NCBI RefSeq assembly: GCF_900446215.1 | Contig: NZ_UAQZ01000001.1 | Location: 62,001-126,000, forward strand | Reading direction: 5' to 3' | Source of the DNA: Burkholderia cenocepacia | GTDB lineage: Bacteria; Pseudomonadota; Gammaproteobacteria; Burkholderiales; Burkholderiaceae | Length of the DNA stretch: 64,000 nucleotides | In this document: positions 52,141-62,167 of the stretch, piece by piece | Layout: every line of letters starts with the position of its first letter | How positions within the stretch are numbered: the stretch's first letter is position 1 | Program-made: the position numbers and the translations under genes | The notes under the pieces: generated by a model | Databases searched by the model: none | What the model was told of the DNA's origin: nothing | The model's input: the letters and a program-made list of their open reading frames with translations, nothing else

Positions 52141-53243
52141 CATCGCTCCCCGCCGAATGCCGAGCCGCGCGAGCGCGTGTCGAGTGCGTTGCGCAGCGCG
52201 TCGCCCATGAAGGTCAGCAGCAGCAGCGTGATGACGAGCGCCGCGAACGCGGAGATCGAGATCCACCACGCGTCGAGGTAGTTCTTGCCTTCCTGCAGCA
52301 GTTCGCCGAGGCTCGGCGTTGGCGGCTGCACGCCGAGGCCAAGGAAGTCGAGGCTCGTCAGCGACAAGATCGCCGCGCTCATCCGGAACGGCAGGAACGT
52401 GATCACCGGCGTCAGGCTGTTCGGCAGCACGTGCCGCCACATGATCTGCCAGTTCGACAGCCCCATCGTGCGTGCGGCCTTCACGTAGTCGAGCGCGCGG
52501 TTGCGCAGGAACTCCGCGCGCACGTAATCAGACAGCACGAGCCAGCCGAACATCGACAGCAAGATGAACAGCAACCACAGCGAAGGCGTGAAGATCGATG
52601 CGAAGATGATCAACAGGTACAGGTCCGGCAACGCACTCCAGATCTCGATCAGGCGCTGCCCGATCAGGTCGGTGCGGCCGCCGTAGAAGCCCTGCAGCGC
52701 GCCGGTCAGCACGCCGACCAGCACCCCTGACACGGTCAGCGCGAACGCCATCAGCACCGACAGCCGGAACCCGTACAGCAGTCGCGCGAACACGTCCCGC
52801 CCGAACTGGTCGGTGCCGAGCCAGTTGCTCGCCGACGGCGGCGCGGGATACGGCCGCGATGCGAAATAGTCGATCGTGTCGTAGCGGTAGCGATTCGGCG
52901 GATAGATCGCGAAATTGCCGCTTGCCTCGATCTTCGCGCGAATGTACGGGTCGAGATAGTTGGTCTTCGCCGGAAAGTCGCCGCCGAACTCGGTCTCCGG
53001 ATAGTCCTTCACAATCGGAAAGTAATAGTGCCCGTCGTAGCGCACGAGCAGCGGCCGATCGTTGGACAGACCGTCGGCACACAGGCTGAGCACGAACAGC
53101 GTCGCGAAGATCGCGAGGCTTGCATAGCCGAGCGGCTGCGCACGAAAGCGCTGCCACGTGCGCCGCCACGGCGACGGCGACGGCGCGCACGCTGGATCAG
53201 TGGTCCAGGCGGCTGAACTGGATACGGGGGTCGACGAGGACAT
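52140..53243 (-). CDS. yejE: YejE-type ABC permease
   Basis: The 367-aa protein has a long N-terminal cytoplasmic part, a periplasmic stretch (PIVKDYPETEFGGDFPAKTN, typical of YejE) and the membrane domain with GTDQFGRDVFARLLYGFRLS and EAA-like VKAARTMGLSNWQIMWRHVLP. The periplasmic insertion distinguishes YejE from DppC/OppC. The annotated start overlaps yejB by 47 bp; no later Met restores a shorter start without losing the conserved N-terminus. Confidence 0.9.
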   Translation of the reverse strand: MSSSTPVSSSAAWTTDPACAPSPSPWRRTWQRFRAQPLGYASLAIFATLFVLSLCADGLSNDRPLLVRYDGHYYFPIVKDYPETEFGGDFPAKTNYLDPYIRAKIEASGNFAIYPPNRYRYDTIDYFASRPYPAPPSASNWLGTDQFGRDVFARLLYGFRLSVLMAFALTVSGVLVGVLTGALQGFYGGRTDLIGQRLIEIWSALPDLYLLIIFASIFTPSLWLLFILLSMFGWLVLSDYVRAEFLRNRALDYVKAARTMGLSNWQIMWRHVLPNSLTPVITFLPFRMSAAILSLTSLDFLGLGVQPPTPSLGELLQEGKNYLDAWWISISAFAALVITLLLLTFMGDALRNALDTRSRGSAFGGER

Positions 53244-54249
53244 AGCAGATATCCGCGATAAGCTTGGTCAGCAGACCGATCAGGGTGAACAGGAACAGCG
53301 AGCCGAGCACGACCGGATAGTCGCGGCGGATCACCGAGTCGTACGACAGTTGCCCCATCCCGTCGAGCGAGAACAGCGTCTCGATCAGCAGGTTGCCGTT
53401 CAGGAATGCCCCGACGAACGCGGCCGGCAACCCGGTGAGCAGCGGGATCGCCGCATTGCGCAGCACGTGCTTCCACAGCACGTCGCGCTCCAGCGCCCCT
53501 TTCGCGCGCGCGGTCAGCACGTATTGCCGGCCGATTTCGTCGAGGAACGTGTTCTTCGTCAGGATCGTGACGATCGCGAAATTGCCGATCACCGACGCGG
53601 TGACCGGCATCACCATGTGCCACAGATAGTCGAGCGTCTGGCCGATCAGCGTCAGGTCGTCGAAGTTGTCCGACGTGAGCCCGCGCATTGGGAATACCTG
53701 CCAGAACGTGCCGCCGCCGAACAGCATCAGCAGCAGCACGCCGAGCACGAAGCCCGGCACGGCGTAGCCGGTCAGCACCAGCACGCTCGTCACGGTGTCG
53801 AACCGCGAACCGTTGCGCACCGCCTTCGCGATGCCGAGCGGCACCGACACGAGATACGTGAGGATCACCGTCCAAAGCCCGAGCGTGATCGACACCGGCA
53901 GCTTCGAGCGGATTACCGCCCACACGCTGCGGTGCGCGAAGTAGGACTGGCCGAGGTCGAACGTCGCATAGCTTTTCAGCATCAGCACGTAGCGTTCGAG
54001 CGGCGGCTTGTCGAAGCCGAACTGCTTGCGGATCTGCTCGATCTGCTGCGGGTCGACACCCTGGCTGCCGTGGTAGCCGCCCCCACCTCCGCTCGCCTCC
54101 CCGCCGCGTGTGCTGCCGTGGCGCAATTGCGCGAGCACCTGCTCGACCGGGCCGCCCGGCACGAACTGCGTGACGGCGAACGTGATCGTCACGACGCCGA
54201 TCAGCGTCGGGACCATCAACAGCAGGCGCCTGAGTATGTATGCCAGCAT
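53197..54249 (-). CDS. yejB: YejB-type ABC permease
   Basis: The 350-aa membrane protein starts MLAYILRRLLLMVPTLIGVVTITFAV, the usual DppB-like first helix. It has the YejB-typical glycine-rich insertion (ASGGGGGYHGSQGVDPQQIEQ) after PGGPVEQ. The EAA-like loop is LTARAKGALERDVLWKHVLRN. It pairs with YejE to form the peptide channel. The gene is 12 bp downstream of yejA. Confidence 0.92.
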   Translation of the reverse strand: MLAYILRRLLLMVPTLIGVVTITFAVTQFVPGGPVEQVLAQLRHGSTRGGEASGGGGGYHGSQGVDPQQIEQIRKQFGFDKPPLERYVLMLKSYATFDLGQSYFAHRSVWAVIRSKLPVSITLGLWTVILTYLVSVPLGIAKAVRNGSRFDTVTSVLVLTGYAVPGFVLGVLLLMLFGGGTFWQVFPMRGLTSDNFDDLTLIGQTLDYLWHMVMPVTASVIGNFAIVTILTKNTFLDEIGRQYVLTARAKGALERDVLWKHVLRNAAIPLLTGLPAAFVGAFLNGNLLIETLFSLDGMGQLSYDSVIRRDYPVVLGSLFLFTLIGLLTKLIADICYVLVDPRIQFSRLDH

Positions 54250-54261
54250 GGTTGTTCTCCG

Positions 54262-56136
54262 TCAGGCCGCCGGAGCGGGTTGGACCGCCGGCCGCTTCCC
54301 GTACCAGTAGTCGACGATCCAGTCCTCGTACTGATAGGAAGCCGGCACGACCGCCGGATGGCCGAGCGTCGTCTTGTACGCGATCCGCGCGTTCGGCATG
54401 TAGTACTGCGGGACCAGTACGTACAGGTTGATCAGCACGCGATCAAGGGCGTGCGTGGCCGTCTCGAGATCGTCGAGCGTATTCGCCGCGAGCGCCGCGC
54501 GGATCAGCGCATCGACGGCCTTCGACTTCACGCCCGGATAGTTCTCCGAGCCGGGCTGCGACGCGGCCTCGCTGCCGAAACGGCGTGTCAGCTCCGCGCC
54601 GGGGATCGTCACCGGCGGGTAGATATACGTCGTCATGTCGTACTCGAAATTGTCGAGCCGCTTCTGGTAGAGCGCACTGTCGATCTCGTGCAGGTACGCA
54701 TGGATGCCGAGCGTCGCGAGCGCTTGCGTGTACGGCAGGATCAGGCGATCCATGCCGGGCTGGTCGTCGATGATCTCGATCGTCATCGGCGTGCCGTTCG
54801 CGTCGCGCAGCGCGCCGTCGCGATAGTGCCAGCCGGCCTGCGCGAGCAAGTCGCGCGCTTGCCTGAGGTTCGCGCGCAGCGAGCCCGGCGGCAGCGTCGA
54901 CGGCTGCTTGACCATCGGCCCGAACACCTCCGGCGGCAGCGTCGAGCGGTACGGTTCGAGCAGCGCGAGCTCCTTCGCGCTCGGCATGCCGGACGCGGCG
55001 AACGGGCTCGCGTCCCAGAAGCTGTTGGTGCGGCGGTACTGCCCGTAGAACATCATCCGGCTCATCCAGTCGAAGTCGAACGCCAGCGCGAGCGCATGCC
55101 GCACGCGCACGTCCTGGAACATCGGTTTGCGCAGGTTCATCAGGAAGCCCTGCATCTGCGCGGGGCCGTCCGGGAATTCCCCCTTCTTCAGCATGCCGTT
55201 GCTGAAATTCTTGCCGACGTACTTGCGCGCCCACTGCGTCGAGCTGTACTCCATCCGCGCGTCGACATCGCCGGCCTTGAACGCCTCGAGCGCCGTGTAC
55301 TGGTCGAGGTACAGCTTGAACGACACGCGCGCGAAACGGAACATCCCGCGCCGCGACGGCAGATTCGCGGCCCAGTAGTGCGGGTTGCGCACGTACGTGA
55401 TCTGCTTGTCGTTCCTGCGCTGCTCGATCAGGTACGCGCCGCTCGCGATCGGCGGCTCGTTCGCGATCTGGTCGAACGCCGGCCGCGTACCGTCCGCGCG
55501 CTGCCCCCACTTCGGCGAGAACACCGGCAGGTCGCCTGCGATCAGCGCGGCGTCGCGCTCCGCGTGCTTGAATTCGAAGCGGATCGTGTGGCTGTCGACG
55601 ACCACTGCGCGCTTGATGATCGAGAACTGCGCGTTGTAGAGCGGCGATACCTGCGGGCTCGTCAGCGTATCGAACGAATACTTGACGTCAGCCGCGGTGA
55701 TTGCGTCGCCGTTCGAAAAGCGCGCGGCCGGATTGATGTGGAACGTGGCCGAGAGCCCGTCGGGCGCCACCTCGACGTCGTCGGCGATCAGCGCGTATTC
55801 GGACGCGAGTTCATCCCAGCTGCGCTGCATCAGCGTGTCGAACATCAGGTTCTTGATGTCCGGCGCGGGCGAGCCGCGGGTCAGAAACGGGTTCAGCGAG
55901 TCGTAGCTCTGTGCTTCGTCGTAGTTTTCGAAGTTGAGCGTGCCGTCATTCGGCGCGTCGGGATCGGCATAATCGAAATGCGTAAAATTGGCCAGGTACT
56001 TGGGCTGGTCGTATTGCGCGATCGCCGACACCGCGAGCGCCGCACGTGGCATGGCGCTACCCGACACGAGCAGCACGGCGCACGCGAACAGCGCCGCGCG
56101 CGGCACGCCTGCCCATCGCCATTTCAACAGTTTCAT
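54262..56136 (-). CDS. yejA: YejA-type periplasmic peptide-binding protein
   Basis: The 624-aa protein has a signal peptide (ALFACAVLLVSGSAMPRAALA). The solute-binding protein family 5 fold follows: DAPNDGTLNFENYDEAQSYDS, FDTLMQRSWDELASEYALIADD, ARFSNGDAITAADVKYSFDTL. YejABEF of enterobacteria imports microcin C and short peptides. This is the first gene of the operon, preceded by a terminator of the receptor gene, so it has its own promoter in the 56137-56297 gap. Confidence 0.92.
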   Translation of the reverse strand: MKLLKWRWAGVPRAALFACAVLLVSGSAMPRAALAVSAIAQYDQPKYLANFTHFDYADPDAPNDGTLNFENYDEAQSYDSLNPFLTRGSPAPDIKNLMFDTLMQRSWDELASEYALIADDVEVAPDGLSATFHINPAARFSNGDAITAADVKYSFDTLTSPQVSPLYNAQFSIIKRAVVVDSHTIRFEFKHAERDAALIAGDLPVFSPKWGQRADGTRPAFDQIANEPPIASGAYLIEQRRNDKQITYVRNPHYWAANLPSRRGMFRFARVSFKLYLDQYTALEAFKAGDVDARMEYSSTQWARKYVGKNFSNGMLKKGEFPDGPAQMQGFLMNLRKPMFQDVRVRHALALAFDFDWMSRMMFYGQYRRTNSFWDASPFAASGMPSAKELALLEPYRSTLPPEVFGPMVKQPSTLPPGSLRANLRQARDLLAQAGWHYRDGALRDANGTPMTIEIIDDQPGMDRLILPYTQALATLGIHAYLHEIDSALYQKRLDNFEYDMTTYIYPPVTIPGAELTRRFGSEAASQPGSENYPGVKSKAVDALIRAALAANTLDDLETATHALDRVLINLYVLVPQYYMPNARIAYKTTLGHPAVVPASYQYEDWIVDYWYGKRPAVQPAPAA

Positions 56137-56297
56137 GGTCGGTCTGTCCGAAAGCGTGCGGGCGCGATGCCTGCCCGCGGTAGATTCCTGTGCAGGATGC
56201 CGGGTGCCACCTGCATCCCACTGGTTGTTCGTGCTGGAAACGATCCTGCAAACTGCATCGCCGCATGTCCCGGTTGAGGGCCGCCGTGGCGCCAGGC

Positions 56298-56343
56298 GAA
56301 AAAGGGCCGCTCCAAAAAATGGGGAGGTGGACGTGGAGCGGCC
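56298..56343 (-). terminator. Rho-independent terminator after the broken receptor gene
   Basis: On the minus strand, GGCCGCTCC and GGAGCGGCC form a 9-bp stem followed by CTTTTTC. It lies 34 bp after the receptor stop and ahead of yejA. Confidence 0.65.
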
Positions 56344-56376
56344 GGTCTAAAACCTGTCAGCGCATCGCAATCGCCA

Positions 56377-59202
56377 TCAGAACTTGTAGGTCGCGCCCAC
56401 CTGCGCGAATCGACCGACATACGTGTACAGCGACGTGTCGTAGCCCGTTTGGTAGCTCGCGTTCATATAAACCGGGTCGAACGGCGGCGCACGATTGAAG
56501 ATGTTGTCGATGCCCGCGTAGATCGTCCAGTGCTTGAAGCCGGTGTAGCTGACCATCAGGTTGAACTGACTGTACGAAGCCACGCTGTCCTGCATGTTCG
56601 GATATTGGCCCGGCGACAGGATGGCCTGGCTGTACGGCCCCGTGAACATCCACGTCAACGTCGCGTTCCATTGGTTGTGGTAGTTCCAGTTCAGACTCGT
56701 GTTGCCCTTCCAGCGCGGGAAACTGCCGCCGAACGGCTCGTTCAGCGACCCGTTGTTGCCCGCGAAGTCGGTCGACTCTCCGCCCACCGGCATCTTGAAG
56801 TGCTACACGTAGGCCCAGTCACCCGACAGCGTGAAAGTGCCGATCTTGGTCGACACCGATTGGCGGAAGGTGGTCTCGAAGCCATCCGTATCGAGCGACG
56901 AGAGGTTCATATATGGCAGCAGCACATATGCGATCGTGCCGTTCGGGTTACGGATCACCTTCGACGGATCATTCTGGTCGATCACCGTCTGGATGTCTTC
57001 CGTGCCAATCACGTTGTCGATGTGGATCTTGTACCAGTCGAAGCCGAAATCGGTATTGCGGGTGGGCGACAGCTGGAAGCCGATGTTGTAGTTCTTGGTC
57101 CGCTCCGGCTGCAGCTTGCTGTTACCGGTCTGCACTTCCTCAACGAGGTTGTATGCGTTCGGGTTGTTAGGATCGTTCGAATCGACCGCGCCCTGCGCGC
57201 CGTAGGTCCTCGACGAGGTATTTTCGATCAGCGTCGGTGCGCGGAAGCCACGGTTGTACGAACCGTACATCGTCAGCTCGCGGATCGGCTGGAAGCGCAA
57301 CGCGAAGCGCGGCGAGAACGCTCCGCCGAAGTCACTGTAGTGGTCGTAGCGCCCCGACTGGCTGAACGTCAAGTTCTTCAGGATAGGAATGTCGATCTGG
57401 TAGTAGACCGCCGCGACGTTGCGCTCGCCGTTGACCGATTGCAGCGACGGCTGGATGAGCGTGCCGTTCGCGTAGTCCGCGCCCGTACCGATGTACTGGC
57501 TCTGGTGCGTGAATTGCGTACCGAGACCCAGGCCGACGTTGCCCGTGGGCAACGTAAACAGGTTCGGCGTAGACAGCGTCGCGTCGACAGCGTCGAGCTT
57601 CGTGATGGCCTGTGTCGACGTGCTTCCGTACAACCCGTTCAACCCGTTCGGGGTCGACGATGGATCGGCGAAGTTGAACACGCCGTTCTGGACAATATTT
57701 TCCAGTGCGGCCGCGTTGATCAGGTTCGAATAATTGTTCGAAACCGTGTTCTGCGAATGCGTGTAGGACGCTGTCCAATCCCAATCACCCACGCGTGGCG
57801 TGCTGAACGAGCCTTTCACACCCGTCGCGGCACGCCAGAAGTTGGAGCTCGTATGCACGGCCTGCGTGGCCGGGAATGCGTAGACCAGCTTGGCCGGCAC
57901 GCCAAACGGGTTATACGGGTTGCTGCCCGGCACCAGGTTCGAAATCGGGGTGAGACCGCCCGTCGCCGGATCATAGGTCTGCGTGCTGTTGCCGAGGCGG
58001 CCGACGAAGTTGTTCGTGACCGTCGTATTGTTGCTTTCCCAGAGATCGGCGAACGCCTGCATCGCGTCGGTGATCTTGAAGTCGGCATGCACCTTCGCGC
58101 TCAGGCGTTCAGTCCACGGCGACAGCGACGATGCGTACGCGGTGTTGTTTGCGCAGACCGTGCCGGGACCGTTGACCTGCGCAACCGAGGTGCCCGGCAC
58201 GGCCTGGCCTCCGTTCGGACACGGGCTCAGCGGCACCTTCGCGCCGGTGGCCGGATTGCGCCAGTACGATACGCTCTGGTTCGACAGGCCGCCCGGGAAA
58301 TTGGAGAAGTTCTGGTTCTGCGTCGTGTCGCGATCGGCGATCGAGATGCCGTTCGACTTGTAGTAGCTAAGCGCGGCGGTCACGTTGAAACGGTCGGCGT
58401 TCAGGTCGCCGAAGCCGCCCAGGATGCTGAACTTCGTCGTGCCCTGGCCGCCTTCGCCGTTCGTCGCACCACCGTAGCTGCCCCCCAATTCGAGACCCTG
58501 AAAATTTTTCTTCGTGATGATGTTCACCACGCCCGCGATTGCGTCGGAACCATACTGAGACACCGCGCCTGTCTTGACAATTTCGATACGGTCGATGATG
58601 TTGAGCGGCAGCGTGTTCAGGTCGAAGAACTGATCGCTGCCATTCACTGCGAACGCATACGGCGACACCCGCATGCCGTCGATCAGCACCAGCGTGTATT
58701 TCTCGCTAAGACCGCGCAGCGCGATACCTGCGCCGCCCGGTGCGAAGCTGTTCGTCGAACCTTCGCTCCAGCTACTTGCCGAGTTCGCCGAGGTGCTGCG
58801 CAGGTAGTCAGCGACGCTGGTCTGACCGCTGTTCTCGATGTCCTTGCTCGTGACGGTCTGAACCTGGTTGAAGCCCACCTTGTCGGCCTGCCGGATCAGC
58901 GAACCCGTCACTTCGAACCGCTTGATCTGCGTGACCTTGCCCTGTCCGTTGGCGCCGGGCGCGGCAGGCGTCGCCTCGGCTGCCGCACCGGATGCCGAGG
59001 CACCCGTGGCAGCGACAGCGCGCGCCGCACCGTCCGCCTGTGCAACGGTCATCGGGGCGCCGTTCGCGACCGCATCCGCAATCGATGTGGCGCCCGGCGC
59101 CGGCTGGCTCTGGGCGAACGCCGGCGGCACCAGCGCGGCCGTCAGCGCCAGTTCCGCCCAGACCATCCTCTTGATGGCCAACGCCAAAACTCTCTGCTTC
59201 AT
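56377..59202 (-). pseudogene. TonB-dependent receptor interrupted by an in-frame TAG
   Basis: The frame encodes a receptor of 941 codons: signal peptide (LALTAALVPPAFAQ), plug (LRSTSANSASSW, GLSEKYTLVLIDGMRV, VKTGAVSQYGSDAIAGVVN) and barrel ending VGATYKF. Codon 800 is TAG (56803-56805) in GDWAYV-*-HFK. The paralogue at 43672 has Trp (TGG) at this place (GDWTYVWHFK), so one G-to-A change explains it. The frame is otherwise intact for 141 more codons. The truncated product would lack the last strands and the C-terminal Phe needed for barrel assembly. It could be a real nonsense mutation, a sequencing error or a suppressed amber. Confidence 0.9.
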
Positions 59203-59553
59203 CTTCTTCCCTCTCGCTCGTAGTAAGACCCCGTCTGCTGCGCGCCGGTACCTTGTGAATTCCTTGCGTGTCCTGGGTTCCCGTGTAACGGAACCCGCGA
59301 TAGCCACTCTTCCGACTGCCATGACTCGAACGGATCGGCCTCGGGTCACCCGTGCCACTCGGCATCACCGTCTTTCCATATTTAATTCGTCATACTTACT
59401 ACATGTAATGAACGCACTTTCTGCTGCTTCCGATTCGATGGATGACGAGTCCAGCCCTGCGGCAACGAAACTGTTCGCGCGACGTACTATGTGCTGCCGT
59501 CCATCGGCCGGGTAATTCTCTGGCATCGCGGCGTGCGGTATCTGCCGCCTCCG
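59203..59553 (-). promoter_or_regulatory. 351-bp upstream region of the broken receptor
   Basis: It is GC-rich except for 59375-59415, where CATATTTAATTCG (59377-59389) and the palindromic TACATGTA lie. A closely matching CATATTTCATTCG occurs upstream of the XRE/cupin gene at a similar distance from its start. I see no gene here. Confidence 0.45.
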
Positions 59554-60129
59554 CTAGAACAGCCTCGGCGTGCCGACCCAGACGATCACCGCCTCTTCAT
59601 CGGCCGTGTTGTGCCATGCATGCGGCGTCGTCGATTCGTAGTGCGCGGTATCGCCCTCGTTCAGCGTGAACGTGCAATCCTCGAGCGTCAGTGCGACTTG
59701 CCCGCGCATCACATAAACGAACTCCTCGCCCGCGTGTGTCGTTATCTCGGACGGCGACTGCCCCGTCGGCATCCTGACGAGAATCGCGTCGAGCTTGCGA
59801 CCATCCACCAGGTTCGTCAGCCTGGCGAACAGGCTGGCCGAGTTCGCGAACTGGAAGTACTGCATCGCGTTCCTGCGGCACACCGAACGCGCTTCCGTCG
59901 GCGTGTCGATGAAGTACTGCATCGTCACGCCCAGCGCTTGCGCGATCCGGACCAGTGACGTGATCGACGGCGTCGCGCGCCCACGCTCTACCTGAGACAG
60001 GAACGGCTTCGAAATGCCCGCGATCCCGGCCGTCTCGTCAAGCGTGAGCTTCAGGCGCTGGCGCAGCGCCCGGATCTTGTTGCCTAGCGATACGGCGACC
60101 AGAACCGACTCATCAGGGGGCACAGTCAT
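59554..60129 (-). CDS. XRE-family regulator with C-terminal cupin
   Basis: The 191-aa protein has an XRE HTH (residues about 16-72: LGNKIRALRQRLKLTLDETA, KPFLSQVERGRATPSITSLV) and a small cupin_2 domain (about 115-185: ITTHAGEEFVYVMRGQVALT, TAHYESTTPHAWHN). Such regulators sense small molecules through the cupin. The frame is open for 64 codons upstream, but these are unlike the family, so ATG 60129 is preferred. It lies between the TonB operon and the receptor and is the likely local regulator. Confidence 0.85.
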   Translation of the reverse strand: MTVPPDESVLVAVSLGNKIRALRQRLKLTLDETAGIAGISKPFLSQVERGRATPSITSLVRIAQALGVTMQYFIDTPTEARSVCRRNAMQYFQFANSASLFARLTNLVDGRKLDAILVRMPTGQSPSEITTHAGEEFVYVMRGQVALTLEDCTFTLNEGDTAHYESTTPHAWHNTADEEAVIVWVGTPRLF

Positions 60130-60431
60130 GGAAGTGCGGAGCCTCGCAGTCGAAACCGGTTTGATGTCGGCGATCCTTGGCCGATGCGATGACGCGACCG
60201 GCACGACGTGATACCCGGCCGCGCACTGCCGCTGCGTGCAGCCGGCGCGCGGTGCGGCTCGGTGCCGCCGCCCCATGGCCGGACGACCTTTGCATATTTC
60301 ATTCGGTTTACTAATTAACAAAATTGCCCCTCTTTCTCTTCATGCCTGACCGTCAAGCACTTGTATTTCCGCCGCGTCACGCTGCTTGTCGATCGCGTGC
60401 GCGTCACACGCCGTCGCGCTCTTGCGTTGCG
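60130..60431 (-). promoter_or_regulatory. 302-bp upstream region of the XRE/cupin gene
   Basis: The AT-rich segment 60290-60330 holds CATATTTCATTCG (60293-60305) followed by GTTTACTAATTAAC. It resembles the segment before the broken receptor (59377). The part near the TPR stop shows no clear terminator. Confidence 0.45.
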
Positions 60432-61622
60432 CTACCGCGACGCGACGACCATCCAGAGCTTCGCCAGATCCCCCGATCCGTCGGCGCCTTTCACCGTCCG
60501 CAGCACCTGGACCGCATGCGCCTTCTGGCCCGCCACGTAGTACGCCTCGCCGAGCCGCAGCTGCGCCACATCGGGATGCTCGAGCCCGCCCTTCGCGATC
60601 ACCTGCTCCATCATCGACAGTCCCTGCGCCGCGTGGCCCGCGAACACCAGATTCATGCCGGCGTCGATCGGCGCCACCGGATCGGCAGCGTCCGCGCCCG
60701 ACTGCGCGCGCTTGTCGGCCAGCGCCCGCAGTCGTTTCTCTCGGTCCGCCTGCGCATCCTTGCCCAGCACGCCGGACGCGAACCCCTGGTCGATTACCTG
60801 CCTGCCTTCGGCCGGCGTGCCCGCCACCAGCGCGAGCTGCGTCATCTCCATATAGGCGTCGGCCGTCGTCAGCGCGCCCGTCGCCCTGCGCAACCGGTAG
60901 ATGTCGAGGTCGAGCGACGACAGGTAACCGGGACTGCCGCGAATCGCCGAGACCATTTCCTCCCAGTACGCGGGGCTCGGGTGATAAGCCACCAGCATGG
61001 CGAGCGCGCTGCGATAGGCGCGGGCATCCTTGCTCTTTTGCGCGCAGGTCGCCAGCATCTGCAACCGCCCTTCGTCCGGTGCGCGGCCGGCCTTCACCTG
61101 TGCGTCCGCGCTTGCCTTCAACTGGCTCACGACCTGGCCGCAATCGTTCGACAGGTAATACGACTGCGTAAGCAGCGTGCGCATTTCCGGGTCCGTGCCG
61201 CCCGCCTTCAGGTAGCGCTGCGCGACGCGGATCGCCTGCGGATAGTTCTTCTGCTGGAAGTAGATTCCCGCGAGCGCCGCCGTCGTCCGCTGCTCGTCCT
61301 CGCCCGACAGGCGCCCCGAGTTCAGGACGGTTTCGTAGGCCTGCGCGGCCACGCCGGTATCGCCGGCCGCCATCGCCGCCGCGCCGCGCGTCGCCTCCAC
61401 CATGTAGGTTTCATACGGCGTGCGATTGGGCACGGCGGCCGCCTGCGCGATCTTGCCGAGCGCGTCGCGATACTTGTGGGCGCGATACAGGTCCTGCGCC
61501 GCCGCCAGCGGCTTCGCCACATCGGGCCGCAACGCGTCGGCCGCCCACGCCGGTCGGCCGAGCGCGCAGGCCGCACCGAGCGCCGTCAGCGCCACCATCC
61601 GTTTCCATCGTCGCTGGTTCAT
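60432..61622 (-). CDS. Exported TPR-repeat protein of the TonB operon
   Basis: The 396-aa protein has a signal peptide (VALTALGAACALGRPAWA) and helical TPR-like repeats: LYRAHKYRDALGKIAQAAA, AYETVLNSGRLSGEDEQRTT, LAGIYFQQKNYPQAIRVAQR, LRLGEAYYVAGQKAHAVQVL. It lies 15 bp after exbD and is the last gene of the operon. TPR proteins are often found with ExbB/ExbD/TonB sets and may organise the complex in the periplasm; the exact role is not known. Confidence 0.85.
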   Translation of the reverse strand: MNQRRWKRMVALTALGAACALGRPAWAADALRPDVAKPLAAAQDLYRAHKYRDALGKIAQAAAVPNRTPYETYMVEATRGAAAMAAGDTGVAAQAYETVLNSGRLSGEDEQRTTAALAGIYFQQKNYPQAIRVAQRYLKAGGTDPEMRTLLTQSYYLSNDCGQVVSQLKASADAQVKAGRAPDEGRLQMLATCAQKSKDARAYRSALAMLVAYHPSPAYWEEMVSAIRGSPGYLSSLDLDIYRLRRATGALTTADAYMEMTQLALVAGTPAEGRQVIDQGFASGVLGKDAQADREKRLRALADKRAQSGADAADPVAPIDAGMNLVFAGHAAQGLSMMEQVIAKGGLEHPDVAQLRLGEAYYVAGQKAHAVQVLRTVKGADGSGDLAKLWMVVASR

Positions 61623-61637
61623 CGGTTGGTCTGCCCG

Positions 61638-62069
61638 TCATTGCATGAACTGCTCGTTGCCGACCAGGCCGATCTTCGTCGCGCCCACGCGCTGCGCGGA
61701 CGCCAGGACGGCGGCCACGTCCTTGTACGGCGCCAGCTTGTTCGGCCGCAGATGGATCTCCGCCTGCACGGGCTCGTGCGCGACTTCCGTCAGCTTCGCC
61801 TCGAGTGCCGCGCGATCCGGCACCGGAGCGCCGTCCCACGTCGTCGTGCCGTCGAAGTCGATATCGATCTGCACGACTTCCGGCGGTGCGGTGGGTGGCG
61901 GCGGGTTCCCCACCGGCAGGTCCATCTTCACCGAATGCATCTGGATCGGGATCGTGATGATCAGCATGATCAGCAGCACCAGCATCACGTCGATCAGCGG
62001 CGTGGTGTTGATGTCGACCATCACGTCCGGCTCGCTGCTGCTCCCGCCCGAAGGCACGTTCATTCCCAT
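61638..62069 (-). CDS. ExbD/TolR-family biopolymer transport protein, copy 2
   Basis: The 143-aa protein has one transmembrane helix with the essential Asp (INTTPLIDVMLVLLIMLIIT) and a periplasmic domain. A Pro-rich linker (VGNPPPPTAPPE) follows the helix, unlike copy 1. With ExbB it converts proton flow into TonB movement. Two adjacent ATGs follow GGAGCAG; the second gives MGMNV as in copy 1. Confidence 0.92.
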   Translation of the reverse strand: MGMNVPSGGSSSEPDVMVDINTTPLIDVMLVLLIMLIITIPIQMHSVKMDLPVGNPPPPTAPPEVVQIDIDFDGTTTWDGAPVPDRAALEAKLTEVAHEPVQAEIHLRPNKLAPYKDVAAVLASAQRVGATKIGLVGNEQFMQ

Positions 62070-62167
62070 CATCTGCTCCTGTCGATCTGAGTTAGCGCTT
62101 TAGTGCTTACTCAGATCCCTGCTCCACCATCAATCAGAACCGGCGCGTGTGCCGCTCCCATGCGCCG

